This document shows, piece after piece, positions 14,222-23,152 of a stretch of 27,370 nt of DNA. Where the stretch lies: positions 1 through 27,370 of IMG/VR virus record IMGVR_UViG_3300020416_000054; one strand, written 5' to 3'. The notes beneath the pieces are model-generated. The model had not been told where the DNA came from, made no database searches, and was given only the letters and a program-made list of their open reading frames with translations. The stretch is from a virus. A program made the position numbers and the translations under genes. The stretch's first letter is position 1, and every line of letters starts with the position of its first letter.

Positions 14222-15009
14222 TGTTTAAGAATAAAGTCTTCTATCATCAACATGTAAGAAAAGCAATCATTGCCTTTGGAACTATATTTAATGATATAAA
14301 CATTGAAAGAAAGAATAGTTCAGGTGCAGTTGCACAAACATTAAGAGTACCTTTAGCTTATTCTACTAAACAAAAGTTTTTAACAAGGATTGCTAGGGTT
14401 GCAGATACAAGTACAAGAGGAGAGGTAGCACTTACACTACCTAGAATGGGTTTTGAAATAGATGGATTAGGATATGATCCTGCAAGAAAAGTAGCACCTA
14501 TACAAAGGAACAAAGCAATAGGCACAGGAGATGATGTCAATGTTCAAAGATCTGTATTCAGTTCAGCACCATGGAACATGAATTTGTCCTTATATATATT
14601 TGCGAAGAATCAAAACGATGGATTAGCAATAATAGAACAAATACTTCCTTATTTTAATCCTGACTTTAATATAACAGTAAACGATCTCCCAGAAGTGGGA
14701 ATCAAAAGAGATATAAAAATAACTTTAGATAATGTTGGTTATGAAGATGAATATGAAGGCGAGTTCGCTAGTAGACTAAGTGTAGTATGGACATTGAATT
14801 TTACAATGAGACTTAATTTTTACAGTCATGTGGGTAAAATAGATACTATTAAGAAGGCGGTAGTAGACGCTTACAACGATCCTACATTGTCCTTAGTCAA
14901 GGATACAGACCAAAGAGTACGAACAACAGTACAAGTCAATCCATCTACTGCGTCACCTTTAGACACATATTCATTCTTGGAGGAATTTGATGAAGCATTC
15001 GAAGACTAA
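14221..15009 (+). CDS. 15: Tail sheath stabiliser and completion protein gp15
   Basis: A 262-aa homologue of T4 gp15 (272 aa), which caps the tail tube and sheath and docks the neck. Landmarks: NKVFYHQHVRKAIIAFGTIFNDI (3-25), LRVPLAYSTKQKFLTRIARV (40-59), LPRMGFEIDGLGYDPARK (73-90) and PWNMNLSLYIFAKNQNDGLAIIEQILPYF (116-144). The start overlaps the gp14 stop and its end overlaps gene 16 by 20 nt. Confidence 0.92.
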   Translation: MFKNKVFYHQHVRKAIIAFGTIFNDINIERKNSSGAVAQTLRVPLAYSTKQKFLTRIARVADTSTRGEVALTLPRMGFEIDGLGYDPARKVAPIQRNKAIGTGDDVNVQRSVFSSAPWNMNLSLYIFAKNQNDGLAIIEQILPYFNPDFNITVNDLPEVGIKRDIKITLDNVGYEDEYEGEFASRLSVVWTLNFTMRLNFYSHVGKIDTIKKAVVDAYNDPTLSLVKDTDQRVRTTVQVNPSTASPLDTYSFLEEFDEAFED

Positions 15010-15490
15010 AAATACTTTTGAGGAATTAGATAAGAGCTTTAATACAAAAGAAATAACAAAAGCTCTCGAAACTAACCTTAAAAAGACACAAGAAGAAAGA
15101 CAACTCCCAGCAGTAGACATGTCCGAAGAGGATAAACAAGCGCTGGCAATAAAACAACAAGAAGAAGATTTACAGTATGCCAGAATGATGTTAAAACAGG
15201 CTGAGGCATACAATGCTGAGGCTATAGAAGGCATATTACATATAGCAAGAAACTCAGATCAACCTCGTGCATACGAAGTAGCAGGTGGATTAATTAAAAA
15301 TTTACAAGACAATGCTAAGGATATGTTAGATGTGCATGAGAAACAAAAAAGAATAACAGCAGACGACCCTAAAGCAAGAAACATAAAAACACAAAACAAT
15401 GTATTCGTAGGGAGTACAAAAGATTTATTGAAAGCTATAAAAGAAGACGATGCTAAAACCATCGATGTAGATCCAGATGCCACAACCTGA
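14990..15490 (+). CDS. 16: Small terminase subunit gp16
   Basis: A 166-aa homologue in size and position of T4 gp16 (164 aa), the ring-forming subunit that recognises phage DNA and regulates gp17. Most of it is charged alpha-helix suited to the central coiled coil (EEDKQALAIKQQEEDLQYARMMLKQAEAY). I chose ATG 14990 because GGAGG (14979-14983) lies 6 nt upstream; a TTG at 14987 is possible but weaker. It overlaps gp15 by 20 nt and gp17 by 14 nt. Confidence 0.85.
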   Translation: MKHSKTKNTFEELDKSFNTKEITKALETNLKKTQEERQLPAVDMSEEDKQALAIKQQEEDLQYARMMLKQAEAYNAEAIEGILHIARNSDQPRAYEVAGGLIKNLQDNAKDMLDVHEKQKRITADDPKARNIKTQNNVFVGSTKDLLKAIKEDDAKTIDVDPDATT

Positions 15491-17138
15491 ACAAGTATCA
15501 TATCACGGTAATCCTAACCTTAAACCGTTAGCGTATCAGCACGATTTTACAAAAGAAGAAATAAAAGAGTATGTTAAGTGTAAAGAAAATCCTGTTTATT
15601 TTATAGAAAAGTATGTAAAAATTATTACACTTGATAAAGGTCTACAACCTTTTAAATTATATGATTGTCAAAAAGAAAAAGTAGATGTAATAATGAATAA
15701 CAGGCGTGTGGTTCTTATGGAAGGACGACAACAAGGTAAAACAGTTACAGCAGCTGCGTGTATATTGCATTACACTATATTTGAAGAAGATAAAACAGTA
15801 GCTATAATGGCTAACAAGTCAGCAGCAGCTAGAGAAGTACTAAACAGATATCAAATTATGTATGAAAACTTACCTATATGGATGCAACAAGGTGTTAGAG
15901 TATGGAATAAGGGTGATGTAGAATTAGAAAATAATAGTAAAGTATTAACAGCAGCAACAACAGCAGCTGCCATTAGGGGTAAATCTGTAAACTGGTTATA
16001 TATTGATGAGGCAGCAATCATACCTAATAATGTAGCAGATGAATTCTTTACATCTGTTTATCCTACTATTTCTGCTGGTGAAACAACTAAAATTCTACTT
16101 ACATCTACACCATTAGGTTACAATCATTTCTGGAAGTTTTGGAATGAAGCAGAGAAAAAAGAAAATGGATTTGAACACATGTTCATTCCTTACTATGAGA
16201 TACCAGGAAGAGATGAGAAATGGTTAGAAGAACAGAAACAGTTATTAGGAGAAGTTAAATTTAACCAGGAGGTTATGTGTGAATTCCTAGGTTCTACTAA
16301 TACATTAATAAATGCACAAACAATAGGTAGATTAAGTTCAAAGAATCCGGAATATCAAAATAATGGATTAGATATATATGAGAGTCCACAAGAAGGACAT
16401 TATTATGCTATGGCTTGTGATACAGCAAGAGGTATAGGCGGAGATTATTCTGCTTTTGTTGTTGTAGACATTACAGATATGCCATACAAAGTGGTTGCTA
16501 AGTATCGTAGAAACGATGTAGCCCCTATGTTATATCCAGATATAATAGGAAAAGTAGGTAGAGACTATAATAATGCTTTTATATTAGTAGAAGTTAATGA
16601 TATAGGACAACAGGTTGCAGAAATACTACACCAAGAAGTAGAATATGAAAACATTCTAAGTACAGTTACAGAACAGAATAGGCAATATGTAAGTCCTGGG
16701 TTTGGTAAAGCAACAAAGCATGGAGTAACTACTTCTAAACAAGTAAAAAGACAAGGGTGTTTTACATTTAAGTCGTTACTTGAAGAACAAAAACTGTTGA
16801 TATTTGACGATCATATAATACATGAAATATCAACTTTTATAGAGAAGGGCAATACATACCAAGCCGATGAAGGCTATCATGATGACTTGGTAATGTGTAT
16901 GGTATTGTTTGGTTGGCTTACAAGTCAAAATTTCTTTAAAGATATGACAGATGTTAATGTCAGAGAAGGATTATATGGACAACAAATGGGAGAAATAGAA
17001 AGCAACTTAACTCCATTTATAAGAGTCGACGGACAAGAACCAGAAGTAGAAGTAATAGGAGATGATGTTTGGCTATTAGAAGACGAATACAGTCCTATGA
17101 ACTTACAGAAAAAATTGAAAGACCTTATAAACAGGTAA
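15477..17138 (+). CDS. 17: Terminase large subunit gp17 (ATPase and nuclease)
   Basis: A 553-aa DNA-packaging motor. The ATPase domain shows Walker A GRQQGKT (83-89), Walker B WLYIDEAA (173-180) with D177 and catalytic E178, and the coupling motif LLTSTP (207-212). The RNase H-like nuclease has acidic residues D315 (ACDTARG), D323 (GGDYSAF), E372 (VEVND) and D469/D470 (GYHDDLVM). It is shorter than T4 gp17 (610 aa), mainly at the ends. It cuts concatemeric DNA and pumps it into the prohead through gp20. The ATG lies inside the end of gene 16. Confidence 0.96.
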   Translation: MPQPEQVSYHGNPNLKPLAYQHDFTKEEIKEYVKCKENPVYFIEKYVKIITLDKGLQPFKLYDCQKEKVDVIMNNRRVVLMEGRQQGKTVTAAACILHYTIFEEDKTVAIMANKSAAAREVLNRYQIMYENLPIWMQQGVRVWNKGDVELENNSKVLTAATTAAAIRGKSVNWLYIDEAAIIPNNVADEFFTSVYPTISAGETTKILLTSTPLGYNHFWKFWNEAEKKENGFEHMFIPYYEIPGRDEKWLEEQKQLLGEVKFNQEVMCEFLGSTNTLINAQTIGRLSSKNPEYQNNGLDIYESPQEGHYYAMACDTARGIGGDYSAFVVVDITDMPYKVVAKYRRNDVAPMLYPDIIGKVGRDYNNAFILVEVNDIGQQVAEILHQEVEYENILSTVTEQNRQYVSPGFGKATKHGVTTSKQVKRQGCFTFKSLLEEQKLLIFDDHIIHEISTFIEKGNTYQADEGYHDDLVMCMVLFGWLTSQNFFKDMTDVNVREGLYGQQMGEIESNLTPFIRVDGQEPEVEVIGDDVWLLEDEYSPMNLQKKLKDLINR

Positions 17139-17168
17139 TGTAAATACAATAATTATATCGTATTTACA
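17139..17168. repeat. 9-bp inverted repeat downstream of gene 17
   Basis: TGTAAATAC and GTATTTACA with a 12-nt loop, right after the gp17 stop. No T-run follows on +, so it is at most a weak terminator or an mRNA 3'-end hairpin. The rest of the 126-bp gap before gene 18 holds the late promoter and ribosome site. Confidence 0.45.
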
Positions 17169-17194
17169 AAATTGAAGGTTAAAATATTGTCATG

Positions 17195-17202
17195 TATAAA
17201 TA
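17195..17202 (+). promoter_or_regulatory. T4-type late promoter box before gene 18
   Basis: Exact TATAAATA, 62 nt upstream of ATG 17265, in the largest intergenic gap of the head/tail cluster. GAGGAG (17253-17258) is the ribosome site. Confidence 0.75.
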
Positions 17203-17264
17203 GTAGGATGATAATTAATTAAACTTGTGTCATTCATAAGATAATATAAACCGAGGAGAAAAAC

Positions 17265-19181
17265 ATGGCATTTCAGCTATCACCAGGTGTTCTTGTTAAA
17301 GAAACAGACCTTACTAGCGTTATCCCTGCAGTCGCTACTTCAATAGGAGCTTTTGTAGGAGATTTTGCGTGGGGTCCAGCAGGCGAGATCACAACAATTA
17401 GTTCAGAGAACCAGCTTGTTGAGCGGTTCGGAGAGCCTAATGATACTACTGCAATAAGTTTTTTTACTGCAGCAAGTTTCTTGGCTTATGGAAATAACCT
17501 TAAAGTAGTCAGAGCAATAGATGATACTACAGCAGTTAATGCTGTTGCATCAGGTTCAGCAACACTGATTAAAAATGAAGAAGACTACGATAACAACCAT
17601 TCAACCGGAGCAGGTTCAAATGGTATGTGGGCAGCTAAATATCCTGGAGCTTTAGGTAATTCACTTAAAGTTGCATTGGCAGATTCTAGCAATTTTGATA
17701 CTAACTCTGTAGCATCTGCTACTATTACAGCAGGAGGTTCTGGTTATACATCAGCTCCAACTGTAACTTTTGCAGCTGCACCAGCAGGCGGAACTACTGC
17801 TACAGGTACTGCTACAATAAGTGGCGACGCAGTAGCAAGTATCACTATTACTAATGCCGGTGAAGGGTACACATCAGCCCCAGCAATAACATTCAGTGGT
17901 GGAGGCGGTTCTGGAGCAGCAGCTACAGCAGTCTTATCTACTGATTGGACATATAAAAACGAATTCGACAGAGCCCCTGGCACTACTATTGGAGCAGCCA
18001 GAGTAGGTGGTTCAAAAGATGAAGTTCACATTGTCGTTGTAGACGAAGACGGCCTATTTTCAGGCACAGCAGGTACAGTATTAGAAAGATTCGCACATAC
18101 TTCTAAAGCATCAGATGTTAAGGGGTTAGAAGGTGGATCTATTTTCTATAAAGATGTAGTTAATACACAGTCTGAATACATATATTGGACGGATCACCCA
18201 GCAGGAGATGCTACATGGGGAACATCCGCTGCTAATACAGCATTCACATCAGGATTTACAGCAGCAGAAGCTACTGTTTCATTAACAGGCGGTGTTTCTG
18301 ATAGTCCTGATTCAGGCGATATACAAACAGCTTGGACTTTATTCCAAGATGCAGAACAGACAGATATAAACTTGTTATTGACAGGTGGTATTAGTCTTGT
18401 TGATCAAAAATTTGTACAAGATAATATTGCTAAAACAAGAAAAGATTGTGTATCTTTCCACTCACCACAATTTGCTAGCTGCGTGAACAACGCAGGTTCA
18501 GAAGTAACAAGTATTACTACTGATAAAGGCTCACTAGCAGCAACCAGTTATAGTTTCATGGATAGTAACTGGAAATATATGTACGATCGTTACAACGATG
18601 TTTTCAGATGGATTCCACTAAATGGAGACACAGCAGGTCTTTGTGTTGCAACAGACGACGCAAGAGATGCTTGGTTCTCACCAGCAGGATTTAACAGAGG
18701 ACAAATTAGAAATGCTGTTAAATTAGCATGGAGTCCTAACAAGGCTAACAGAGATGACTTATACAAAATAGGAGTCAATCCTGTAATCAATAGCCCAGGA
18801 AACGGTATTGTACTGTTCGGAGATAAAACTCTATTAGCAGCACCTAGTGCATTTGATAGAATTAATGTTCGAAGATTGTTTATTGTTCTTGAAAAAGCTA
18901 TATCTACAGCAGCTAAATTCCAGCTGTTTGAGTTTAACGATGCATTTACAAGAAATCAGTTTACATCGATAGTTAATCCTTTCTTAAGGAATGTTCAAGG
19001 TCGTAGAGGAATACACGACTTTAAAGTAGTATGTAATGAAAGCAACAATACAGATCAAGTTATTTCATCTAACTCGTTCGTTGCAGACATTTTTATTAAA
19101 CCTAATAGAAGTATTAACTTTATTACACTTAACTTTATTGCTACTAGAACAGGCGTTAACTTCGAAGAGATTGGTGGTTAA
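17265..19181 (+). CDS. 18: Tail sheath protein gp18 with inserted repeats
   Basis: A 638-aa contractile sheath subunit (T4 gp18, 659 aa). The N-terminus [34 protein letters not shown] and the C-terminal domain ([72 protein letters not shown]) are the conserved core that polymerises around the gp19 tube. Residues about 149-225 form a Gly/Thr/Ala-rich insert with two copies of GxGYTSAPxxTF (159-169 and 200-210), likely on the outer surface. Expressed from its own late promoter with a strong ribosome site. Confidence 0.95.
   Translation: MAFQLSPGVLVKETDLTSVIPAVATSIGAFVGDFAWGPAGEITTISSENQLVERFGEPNDTTAISFFTAASFLAYGNNLKVVRAIDDTTAVNAVASGSATLIKNEEDYDNNHSTGAGSNGMWAAKYPGALGNSLKVALADSSNFDTNSVASATITAGGSGYTSAPTVTFAAAPAGGTTATGTATISGDAVASITITNAGEGYTSAPAITFSGGGGSGAAATAVLSTDWTYKNEFDRAPGTTIGAARVGGSKDEVHIVVVDEDGLFSGTAGTVLERFAHTSKASDVKGLEGGSIFYKDVVNTQSEYIYWTDHPAGDATWGTSAANTAFTSGFTAAEATVSLTGGVSDSPDSGDIQTAWTLFQDAEQTDINLLLTGGISLVDQKFVQDNIAKTRKDCVSFHSPQFASCVNNAGSEVTSITTDKGSLAATSYSFMDSNWKYMYDRYNDVFRWIPLNGDTAGLCVATDDARDAWFSPAGFNRGQIRNAVKLAWSPNKANRDDLYKIGVNPVINSPGNGIVLFGDKTLLAAPSAFDRINVRRLFIVLEKAISTAAKFQLFEFNDAFTRNQFTSIVNPFLRNVQGRRGIHDFKVVCNESNNTDQVISSNSFVADIFIKPNRSINFITLNFIATRTGVNFEEIGG
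17721..17894 (+). repeat. Two-copy GYTSAP repeat inside gene 18
   Basis: Copies at 17721-17771 and 17844-17894 encode [17 protein letters not shown] and [17 protein letters not shown], 41 residues apart. Both are in frame and lie in the Gly/Ala-rich insert. Confidence 0.75.
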
Positions 19182-19185
19182 CACT

Positions 19186-19193
19186 TATAAATA
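19186..19193 (+). promoter_or_regulatory. T4-type late promoter box before gene 19
   Basis: Exact TATAAATA just after the gp18 stop and 23 nt before ATG 19217, with TTAGGAG as the ribosome site. Confidence 0.75.
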
Positions 19194-19216
19194 ACTTAAA
19201 GAATTAGGAGAAAAAG

Positions 19217-19732
19217 ATGGATGTAAATAAATTTAAGGCAGCACTAGCACAAGGTGGCGCTCGTCCTAATCAGTTTAAGGTACAAATTGCATTTCCAGCA
19301 GTACCTAACATTCCTAACCAGAATGAACAATTATTGATTAGTGGAGCAGCTTTGCCGGCTTCTACCGTTAACCCAGTTATTACACAATACAGGGGTAGGG
19401 AAGTGAAGTTTGCTGGCGAAAGAATTTTTGATCCTTGGACTATAACCGTAATTAACGATGCTAGTCAATCGTTAAGGCGTCCTTTTGAAAACTGGATGGA
19501 GTTAATTAACAATAAAGAAGATAATTCTGGTAACCTAGATTGGACAGAGTACCAGTGCCAAATTATTGTTGAACACCTAGACAGAAACGATAAAGTATTA
19601 CCAGGTGGTAAATACATTTTAGAAGACGCGTTTCCTATTAACATGTCAGAAATTGCATTACAGTATGCACAGAACGACATAATTGAAGAATACACGGTTA
19701 CATTCCAGTATCAGCATTATAATGTATTTTAA
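19217..19732 (+). CDS. 19: Tail tube protein gp19
   Basis: A 171-aa subunit of the inner tail tube (T4 gp19, 163 aa). Conserved segments are NKFKAALAQGGARPNQFKVQIAFP, LLISGAALPASTVNPV, YRGREVKFAGERIFDPWTITVIND and EYTVTFQYQHYNVF at the C-terminus. It follows the sheath gene as in T4. A 7-bp hairpin overlaps its stop codon. Confidence 0.95.
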   Translation: MDVNKFKAALAQGGARPNQFKVQIAFPAVPNIPNQNEQLLISGAALPASTVNPVITQYRGREVKFAGERIFDPWTITVINDASQSLRRPFENWMELINNKEDNSGNLDWTEYQCQIIVEHLDRNDKVLPGGKYILEDAFPINMSEIALQYAQNDIIEEYTVTFQYQHYNVF

Positions 19733-19746
19733 GCAGTAGTGCTTAA
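19729..19746. repeat. Small hairpin overlapping gene 19 stop
   Basis: TTAAGCA and TGCTTAA with a GTAG loop. The stop codon lies in the left arm. No T-run follows, so more likely an mRNA structure that limits read-through or protects the gp19 message than a terminator. Confidence 0.4.
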
Positions 19747-19758
19747 CAGGTAAAAATT

Positions 19759-21351
19759 ATGGATTTATTTGGGTTTGAAATAAAACGGAAAGAGCCACAG
19801 AAGAACGAAAAATCCTTCGTGGCTCCATCCACAGACGATGCAATAGAAAGCATACGAGCCGGTGGGTATTATGGCACCTATCTAGATTTAGAAGGTGTCG
19901 CCCATACGGAAGCAGAGCTTGTAAAAAGGTATCGTGACATTGCCAATATGGCTGATGTAGATACTGCCGTTGAAGATATTATTAACGAATCTATTGCACA
20001 GTTAGAAAACGAATCGCCTGTGGAGATAAATCTCGACAATGTTGAATTGTCGTCTGCAGTCCGTAAGTCAATATCCAAAGAATTTGAAAGTCTTAAAAAT
20101 ATGATGGACTTTAAAAATAGAGCCCAAGATTATTTTAGGAGATGGTATATAGATGGCAAGATATTTTTTCATAAAGTCATCGATATGGAAGCACCTAAAC
20201 AAGGGATTACAGATATTAGATATATCGATCCTAGAAAAATTAGGAAAGTGCGTACGGTTAAGAAGGAGAAGAACCCTACAGGCGTAAATTTTGTTAAAGA
20301 TGTAGAAGAGTTTTACATCTATAATGATAAAGGAGTAACTACAAAGCCAGGTGCTTATGTAGCTCCAGAGAACCAACAAGGTTTGAAGATAACAAAAGAC
20401 GCCATAGCACACGCACCAAGTGGTTTGGTAGATTACGAGAAGAATATATCTTTATCGTATCTACATAAGGCAATTAGGCCTGCAAACCAACTTCGTATGA
20501 TGGAGAATGCTGTTGTTATATATAGAATAACAAGAGCTCCTGAAAGAAGGATATTTTATGTAGATGTTGGCAACTTGCCTAAGATGAAGGCAGAACAATA
20601 TCTAAAAGACATCATGGATAGATATCGTAATAAATTAGTTTACGATGCTAACACAGGTGAAATTAGAGATGATAAGAAGTTCATGTCTATGTTGGAAGAC
20701 TTCTGGTTACCTAGAAGGGAAGGCGGAACAGGAACAAGTATTGATACATTGCCAGCAGGTCAAAACCTAGGGCAGATTGAAGATGTAGAATATTTTCAAA
20801 GAAAATTGTATCAGTCATTAAACATTCCTGTATCGAGATTAGAACAACAGGCTGGACTAAACTTTGGTAGAGCAGCTGAGATAAATCGAGACGAGATGAA
20901 GTTTACAAAATTCATCATCAAGTTAAGAAGAAAGTTCTCGGTATTGTTAAGCGATCTTTTAAGAACGCAGCTCTTACTAAAAGGTGTTTTAACAGAAGAA
21001 GATTGGGATTCTATTAAAGATGATATAGAATACGAATTTGCTACTGATGCTTATTACACAGAATCTAAAGAACAAGAGATTCTTAGAAGTAGAGTAGAAG
21101 TATTAAATGGTCTTTCTGCTTACATAGGAACATTTTTTAGTAAGCGTTACATTCAAAAGAATGTTTTAATGCTTACAGATGAGGAAATTGATACAATTGA
21201 AACTGAATTACTAAGTGAACCACAGTATCAAAGACAGTATCAATGGAGTCCATTAAGTGCCGTCCAACAAGACGCACCTCAAGGACCCGAAGGACCGGCC
21301 GGCGAAGGAGTACCTGATCCAGGACAACCTGAACCCGGACCAGACCAATAA
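19759..21351 (+). CDS. 20: Portal protein gp20
   Basis: A 530-aa portal vertex subunit (T4 gp20, 524 aa), the dodecameric ring through which gp17 packages DNA and to which the neck attaches. Landmarks: VDTAVEDIINESIAQLENESPVEINLDNVELS (64-95), RRWYIDGKIFFHKVID (126-141), IRYIDPRKIRKVR, YRITRAPERRIFYVDVGNLPK, LPAGQNLGQIEDVEYFQRKLYQSLNIPVSRLE and FGRAAEINRDEMKFTKFI. The last ~25 residues are Pro/Gly-rich (GPEGPAGEGVPDPGQPEPGPDQ), a disordered tail with higher GC than its surroundings. Confidence 0.95.
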   Translation: MDLFGFEIKRKEPQKNEKSFVAPSTDDAIESIRAGGYYGTYLDLEGVAHTEAELVKRYRDIANMADVDTAVEDIINESIAQLENESPVEINLDNVELSSAVRKSISKEFESLKNMMDFKNRAQDYFRRWYIDGKIFFHKVIDMEAPKQGITDIRYIDPRKIRKVRTVKKEKNPTGVNFVKDVEEFYIYNDKGVTTKPGAYVAPENQQGLKITKDAIAHAPSGLVDYEKNISLSYLHKAIRPANQLRMMENAVVIYRITRAPERRIFYVDVGNLPKMKAEQYLKDIMDRYRNKLVYDANTGEIRDDKKFMSMLEDFWLPRREGGTGTSIDTLPAGQNLGQIEDVEYFQRKLYQSLNIPVSRLEQQAGLNFGRAAEINRDEMKFTKFIIKLRRKFSVLLSDLLRTQLLLKGVLTEEDWDSIKDDIEYEFATDAYYTESKEQEILRSRVEVLNGLSAYIGTFFSKRYIQKNVLMLTDEEIDTIETELLSEPQYQRQYQWSPLSAVQQDAPQGPEGPAGEGVPDPGQPEPGPDQ

Positions 21352-21375
21352 ATATAATGATGGAGATATAAATAT

Positions 21376-21666
21376 ATGTCAGAACAAGATAGAACAAAGG
21401 AAGTTAATGATTTAGTGAGCGATATATTAGCGGGTGCTAATACTGACGCTCAAGAAAAATTTAACTCCCAAATGACATCTAGAGCTAATGAAGTTATAGA
21501 TGACAACAAGGCAGGAATAGCAACAGATGTCTTTAACAAACATGTTGTTGATCCTGACATGGAACCACAGGGTGTAGCATTAGATGATGCACTCGTGGAT
21601 ATAGATCAAACAACAGGCAGGCCCGTAGAAGAGCCTGAACAAGGAGAAACAAATGAAGACATTTAA
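21376..21666 (+). CDS. Acidic small protein in the gp67 position
   Basis: A 96-aa, acidic, helical protein (MSEQDRTKEVNDLVSDILAGANTDAQEKF; C-terminus GRPVEEPEQGETNEDI). In T4 the small prohead-core genes 67 and 68 lie between 20 and 21, so by position and charge it may be a prohead-core protein. Direct similarity to gp67 is not obvious, and it lacks an (I/L)xE-A/G cleavage site. A GGAG site lies 10 nt before the ATG. Overlaps the next gene by 14 nt. Confidence 0.7.
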   Translation: MSEQDRTKEVNDLVSDILAGANTDAQEKFNSQMTSRANEVIDDNKAGIATDVFNKHVVDPDMEPQGVALDDALVDIDQTTGRPVEEPEQGETNEDI

Positions 21667-21949
21667 ACAATTCAGAGACGGGATACTTGCCGAAGCTCCT
21701 GTCGATGGTGTAGCAAAAGGCTCACTAGAAGGCGATAAGCACATGTGCGCTACTAAAATCTTTAAAGAAGGTTTTGGAGAAGGTACACCGATATTCGGAG
21801 AACATGCAGAACCAGTAAATGGGGAAGTATCTTGGTATAAAGTTATGTTTGAACACGGTATCGAAACAGTTGAAGTGAATGACCCTAAAGTAGAGGTACT
21901 TGCAGAAGGACCTCATGGAGCACATAAAAAACCAGCAAAAAGGATGTAA
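21653..21949 (+). CDS. Probable prohead-core protein with two gp21 sites
   Basis: A 98-aa protein beginning MKTFKQF, a start common to T4-like prohead and core proteins. It has two matches to the T4 prohead protease consensus (I/L)-x-E|A/G: ILAE|APV at residue 14 and VLAE|GPH at residue 85. Cleavage at both would leave a 71-residue core (residues 15-85) and remove a 14-residue leader and a basic 13-residue tail (GPHGAHKKPAKRM). The middle (GEVSWYKVMFEHGIETVEV) is a compact beta hairpin. Position between genes 20 and 21 fits a T4 gp67/68-like role. A hairpin overlaps the stop. Confidence 0.7.
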   Translation: MKTFKQFRDGILAEAPVDGVAKGSLEGDKHMCATKIFKEGFGEGTPIFGEHAEPVNGEVSWYKVMFEHGIETVEVNDPKVEVLAEGPHGAHKKPAKRM

Positions 21950-21958
21950 CCTTTTTGC
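21935..21958 (+). terminator. Possible hairpin terminator after the 98-aa gene
   Basis: GCAAAAAGG and CCTTTTTGC form a 9-bp stem with loop ATGTAA holding the stop codon. Five of the T residues are within the right arm rather than after it, so termination is possible but likely partial. Confidence 0.35.
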
Positions 21959-21983
21959 CTAATTATTAAAAAAGGAATAACAC

Positions 21984-22409
21984 ATGGCAGTCACAGTAAA
22001 CGCACTTAAATTAACCCAAGTCCAGGGTGTAATTTCTGTAAGGGGGACTGCTGCTACCGGAACAATTGCTCTAGCTTCAACGCTAAAGAAATCTACTGAG
22101 ACGCAAAGCTCCCCAGCAGTCAATATAAAAGGACTACATTGGACCTTGTCTAGCGGTGCTAGCGCCAAGGTGCAACGAAACTCCGTCGTATTATATGAAC
22201 TTATGGAAAATGGTTCATTAGACATGTACGGGTATGCAGACAATTCAGAAAACACATCAGATATTGAAGTAGTAATAGCAGGTGGAGCAGGCGGTACAGT
22301 TATAGTAGATTGTGCTAAAATATCAGGCTATGGCTCACAACAACATCAAGATGCACCATTAGACACTAACGATTCAGGTAATGTCTACAACGGTGGTTCA
22401 TTAGGATAA
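21984..22409 (+). CDS. Beta-rich probable virion protein between genes 20 and 21
   Basis: A 141-aa protein of alternating small and hydrophobic residues (VTVNALKLTQVQGVISVRGT, GLHWTLSSGASAKVQRNSVVLYEL, DIEVVIAGGAGGTVIVDCAKISGYG). The pattern is a beta-sandwich with a disordered Gln/Asp/Asn/Gly tail. I do not recognise it. T4 has no such gene at this place, so a capsid decoration or other head-associated protein is the likeliest idea. AAGGAAT precedes the ATG. Confidence 0.7.
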   Translation: MAVTVNALKLTQVQGVISVRGTAATGTIALASTLKKSTETQSSPAVNIKGLHWTLSSGASAKVQRNSVVLYELMENGSLDMYGYADNSENTSDIEVVIAGGAGGTVIVDCAKISGYGSQQHQDAPLDTNDSGNVYNGGSLG

Positions 22410-22419
22410 GGAGAAAGAT

Positions 22420-23079
22420 ATGAGATTGATTAAAGAATTTAACGAAAGTATTTCATACTTAACTGAAGAAAGTAAAGATCCTAAAAAACCTAATGTTTTT
22501 ATCGAGGGTGTTTTCTTACAATCAGATTTAAAAAACAAAAATGGCAGAGTCTATCCTAAAGAGATCATGCAGAGAGAAGTCAACAGATATGTTGAAGAAA
22601 ATGTAAAAACTAAAAGAGCTTACGGTGAATTAGGACACCCAGAAGGCCCTACAGTTAATTTAGATAGAGTTTCTCACATGATTACATCTCTTAAAGAGGA
22701 TGGAAATAATTGGGTAGGTAAAGCCAAGATAATGGATACGCCAATGGGGCGTATCGTAAAAGAACTTATTAGCGAAGGCGCTCAACTAGGTGTTTCATCT
22801 AGAGGTTTGGGTAGTCTAAAAGAAAGAAATGGCATTAATGAAGTACAAGGTGACTTCATGTTAGCTACAGCAGCTGACATAGTGGCAGATCCTTCAGCAC
22901 CAGACGCTTTTGTATCCGGAATAATGGAAGGCAAAGAGTGGGTTTTTGTTAATGGTAAGTGGACAGAACAGGATATAGAAGAGACACATAATATAATCTC
23001 TAATACATCATCGAGAGAACTAGAAGAAGCTAAATTCGCTGTTTTTAGTAATTTCTTAGATAAACTGTCTAAATTTTAG
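22420..23079 (+). CDS. 21: Prohead protease gp21
   Basis: A 219-aa serine protease (T4 gp21, 212 aa) that matures the prohead by cutting scaffold and capsid proteins after (I/L)-x-E. Conserved NKNGRVYPKEIM (39-50), catalytic H73 in YGELGHPEGPTVN (68-80) and the nucleophile in LGVSSRGLGSL (123-133, Ser126 or Ser127). D148-like and later residues (DIVADPSAPDAFV) complete the fold. Possible autocleavage sites IME|G (170/171) and LEE|A (203/204). GGAG ribosome site directly upstream. Confidence 0.93.
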   Translation: MRLIKEFNESISYLTEESKDPKKPNVFIEGVFLQSDLKNKNGRVYPKEIMQREVNRYVEENVKTKRAYGELGHPEGPTVNLDRVSHMITSLKEDGNNWVGKAKIMDTPMGRIVKELISEGAQLGVSSRGLGSLKERNGINEVQGDFMLATAADIVADPSAPDAFVSGIMEGKEWVFVNGKWTEQDIEETHNIISNTSSRELEEAKFAVFSNFLDKLSKF

Positions 23080-23089
23080 TAGAAATCTG

Positions 23090-23103
23090 TATAAATATAA
23101 ATA
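23090..23103 (+). promoter_or_regulatory. Overlapping double late-promoter box before gene 22
   Basis: TATAAATATAAATA contains two exact TATAAATA boxes, at 23090-23097 and 23096-23103, 49-62 nt before ATG 23153. GAGGAGAG is the ribosome site. Confidence 0.7.
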
Positions 23104-23152
23104 GTTTATTAGATTATATTACAATTTAAAATAATCCTAAGAGGAGAGTAAC

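Noticed and set aside
17139-17264. A tRNA or other structured RNA in the gap after gene 17
   Set aside because: Only a short AT hairpin and a late promoter are visible; no cloverleaf or TTCGA-type T-loop was found.
21367-21374. A TATAAATA box right before ATG 21376
   Set aside because: It ends 1 nt before the ATG, so a transcript from it would start inside the gene. It could serve only genes further downstream. Likely chance in AT-rich sequence.
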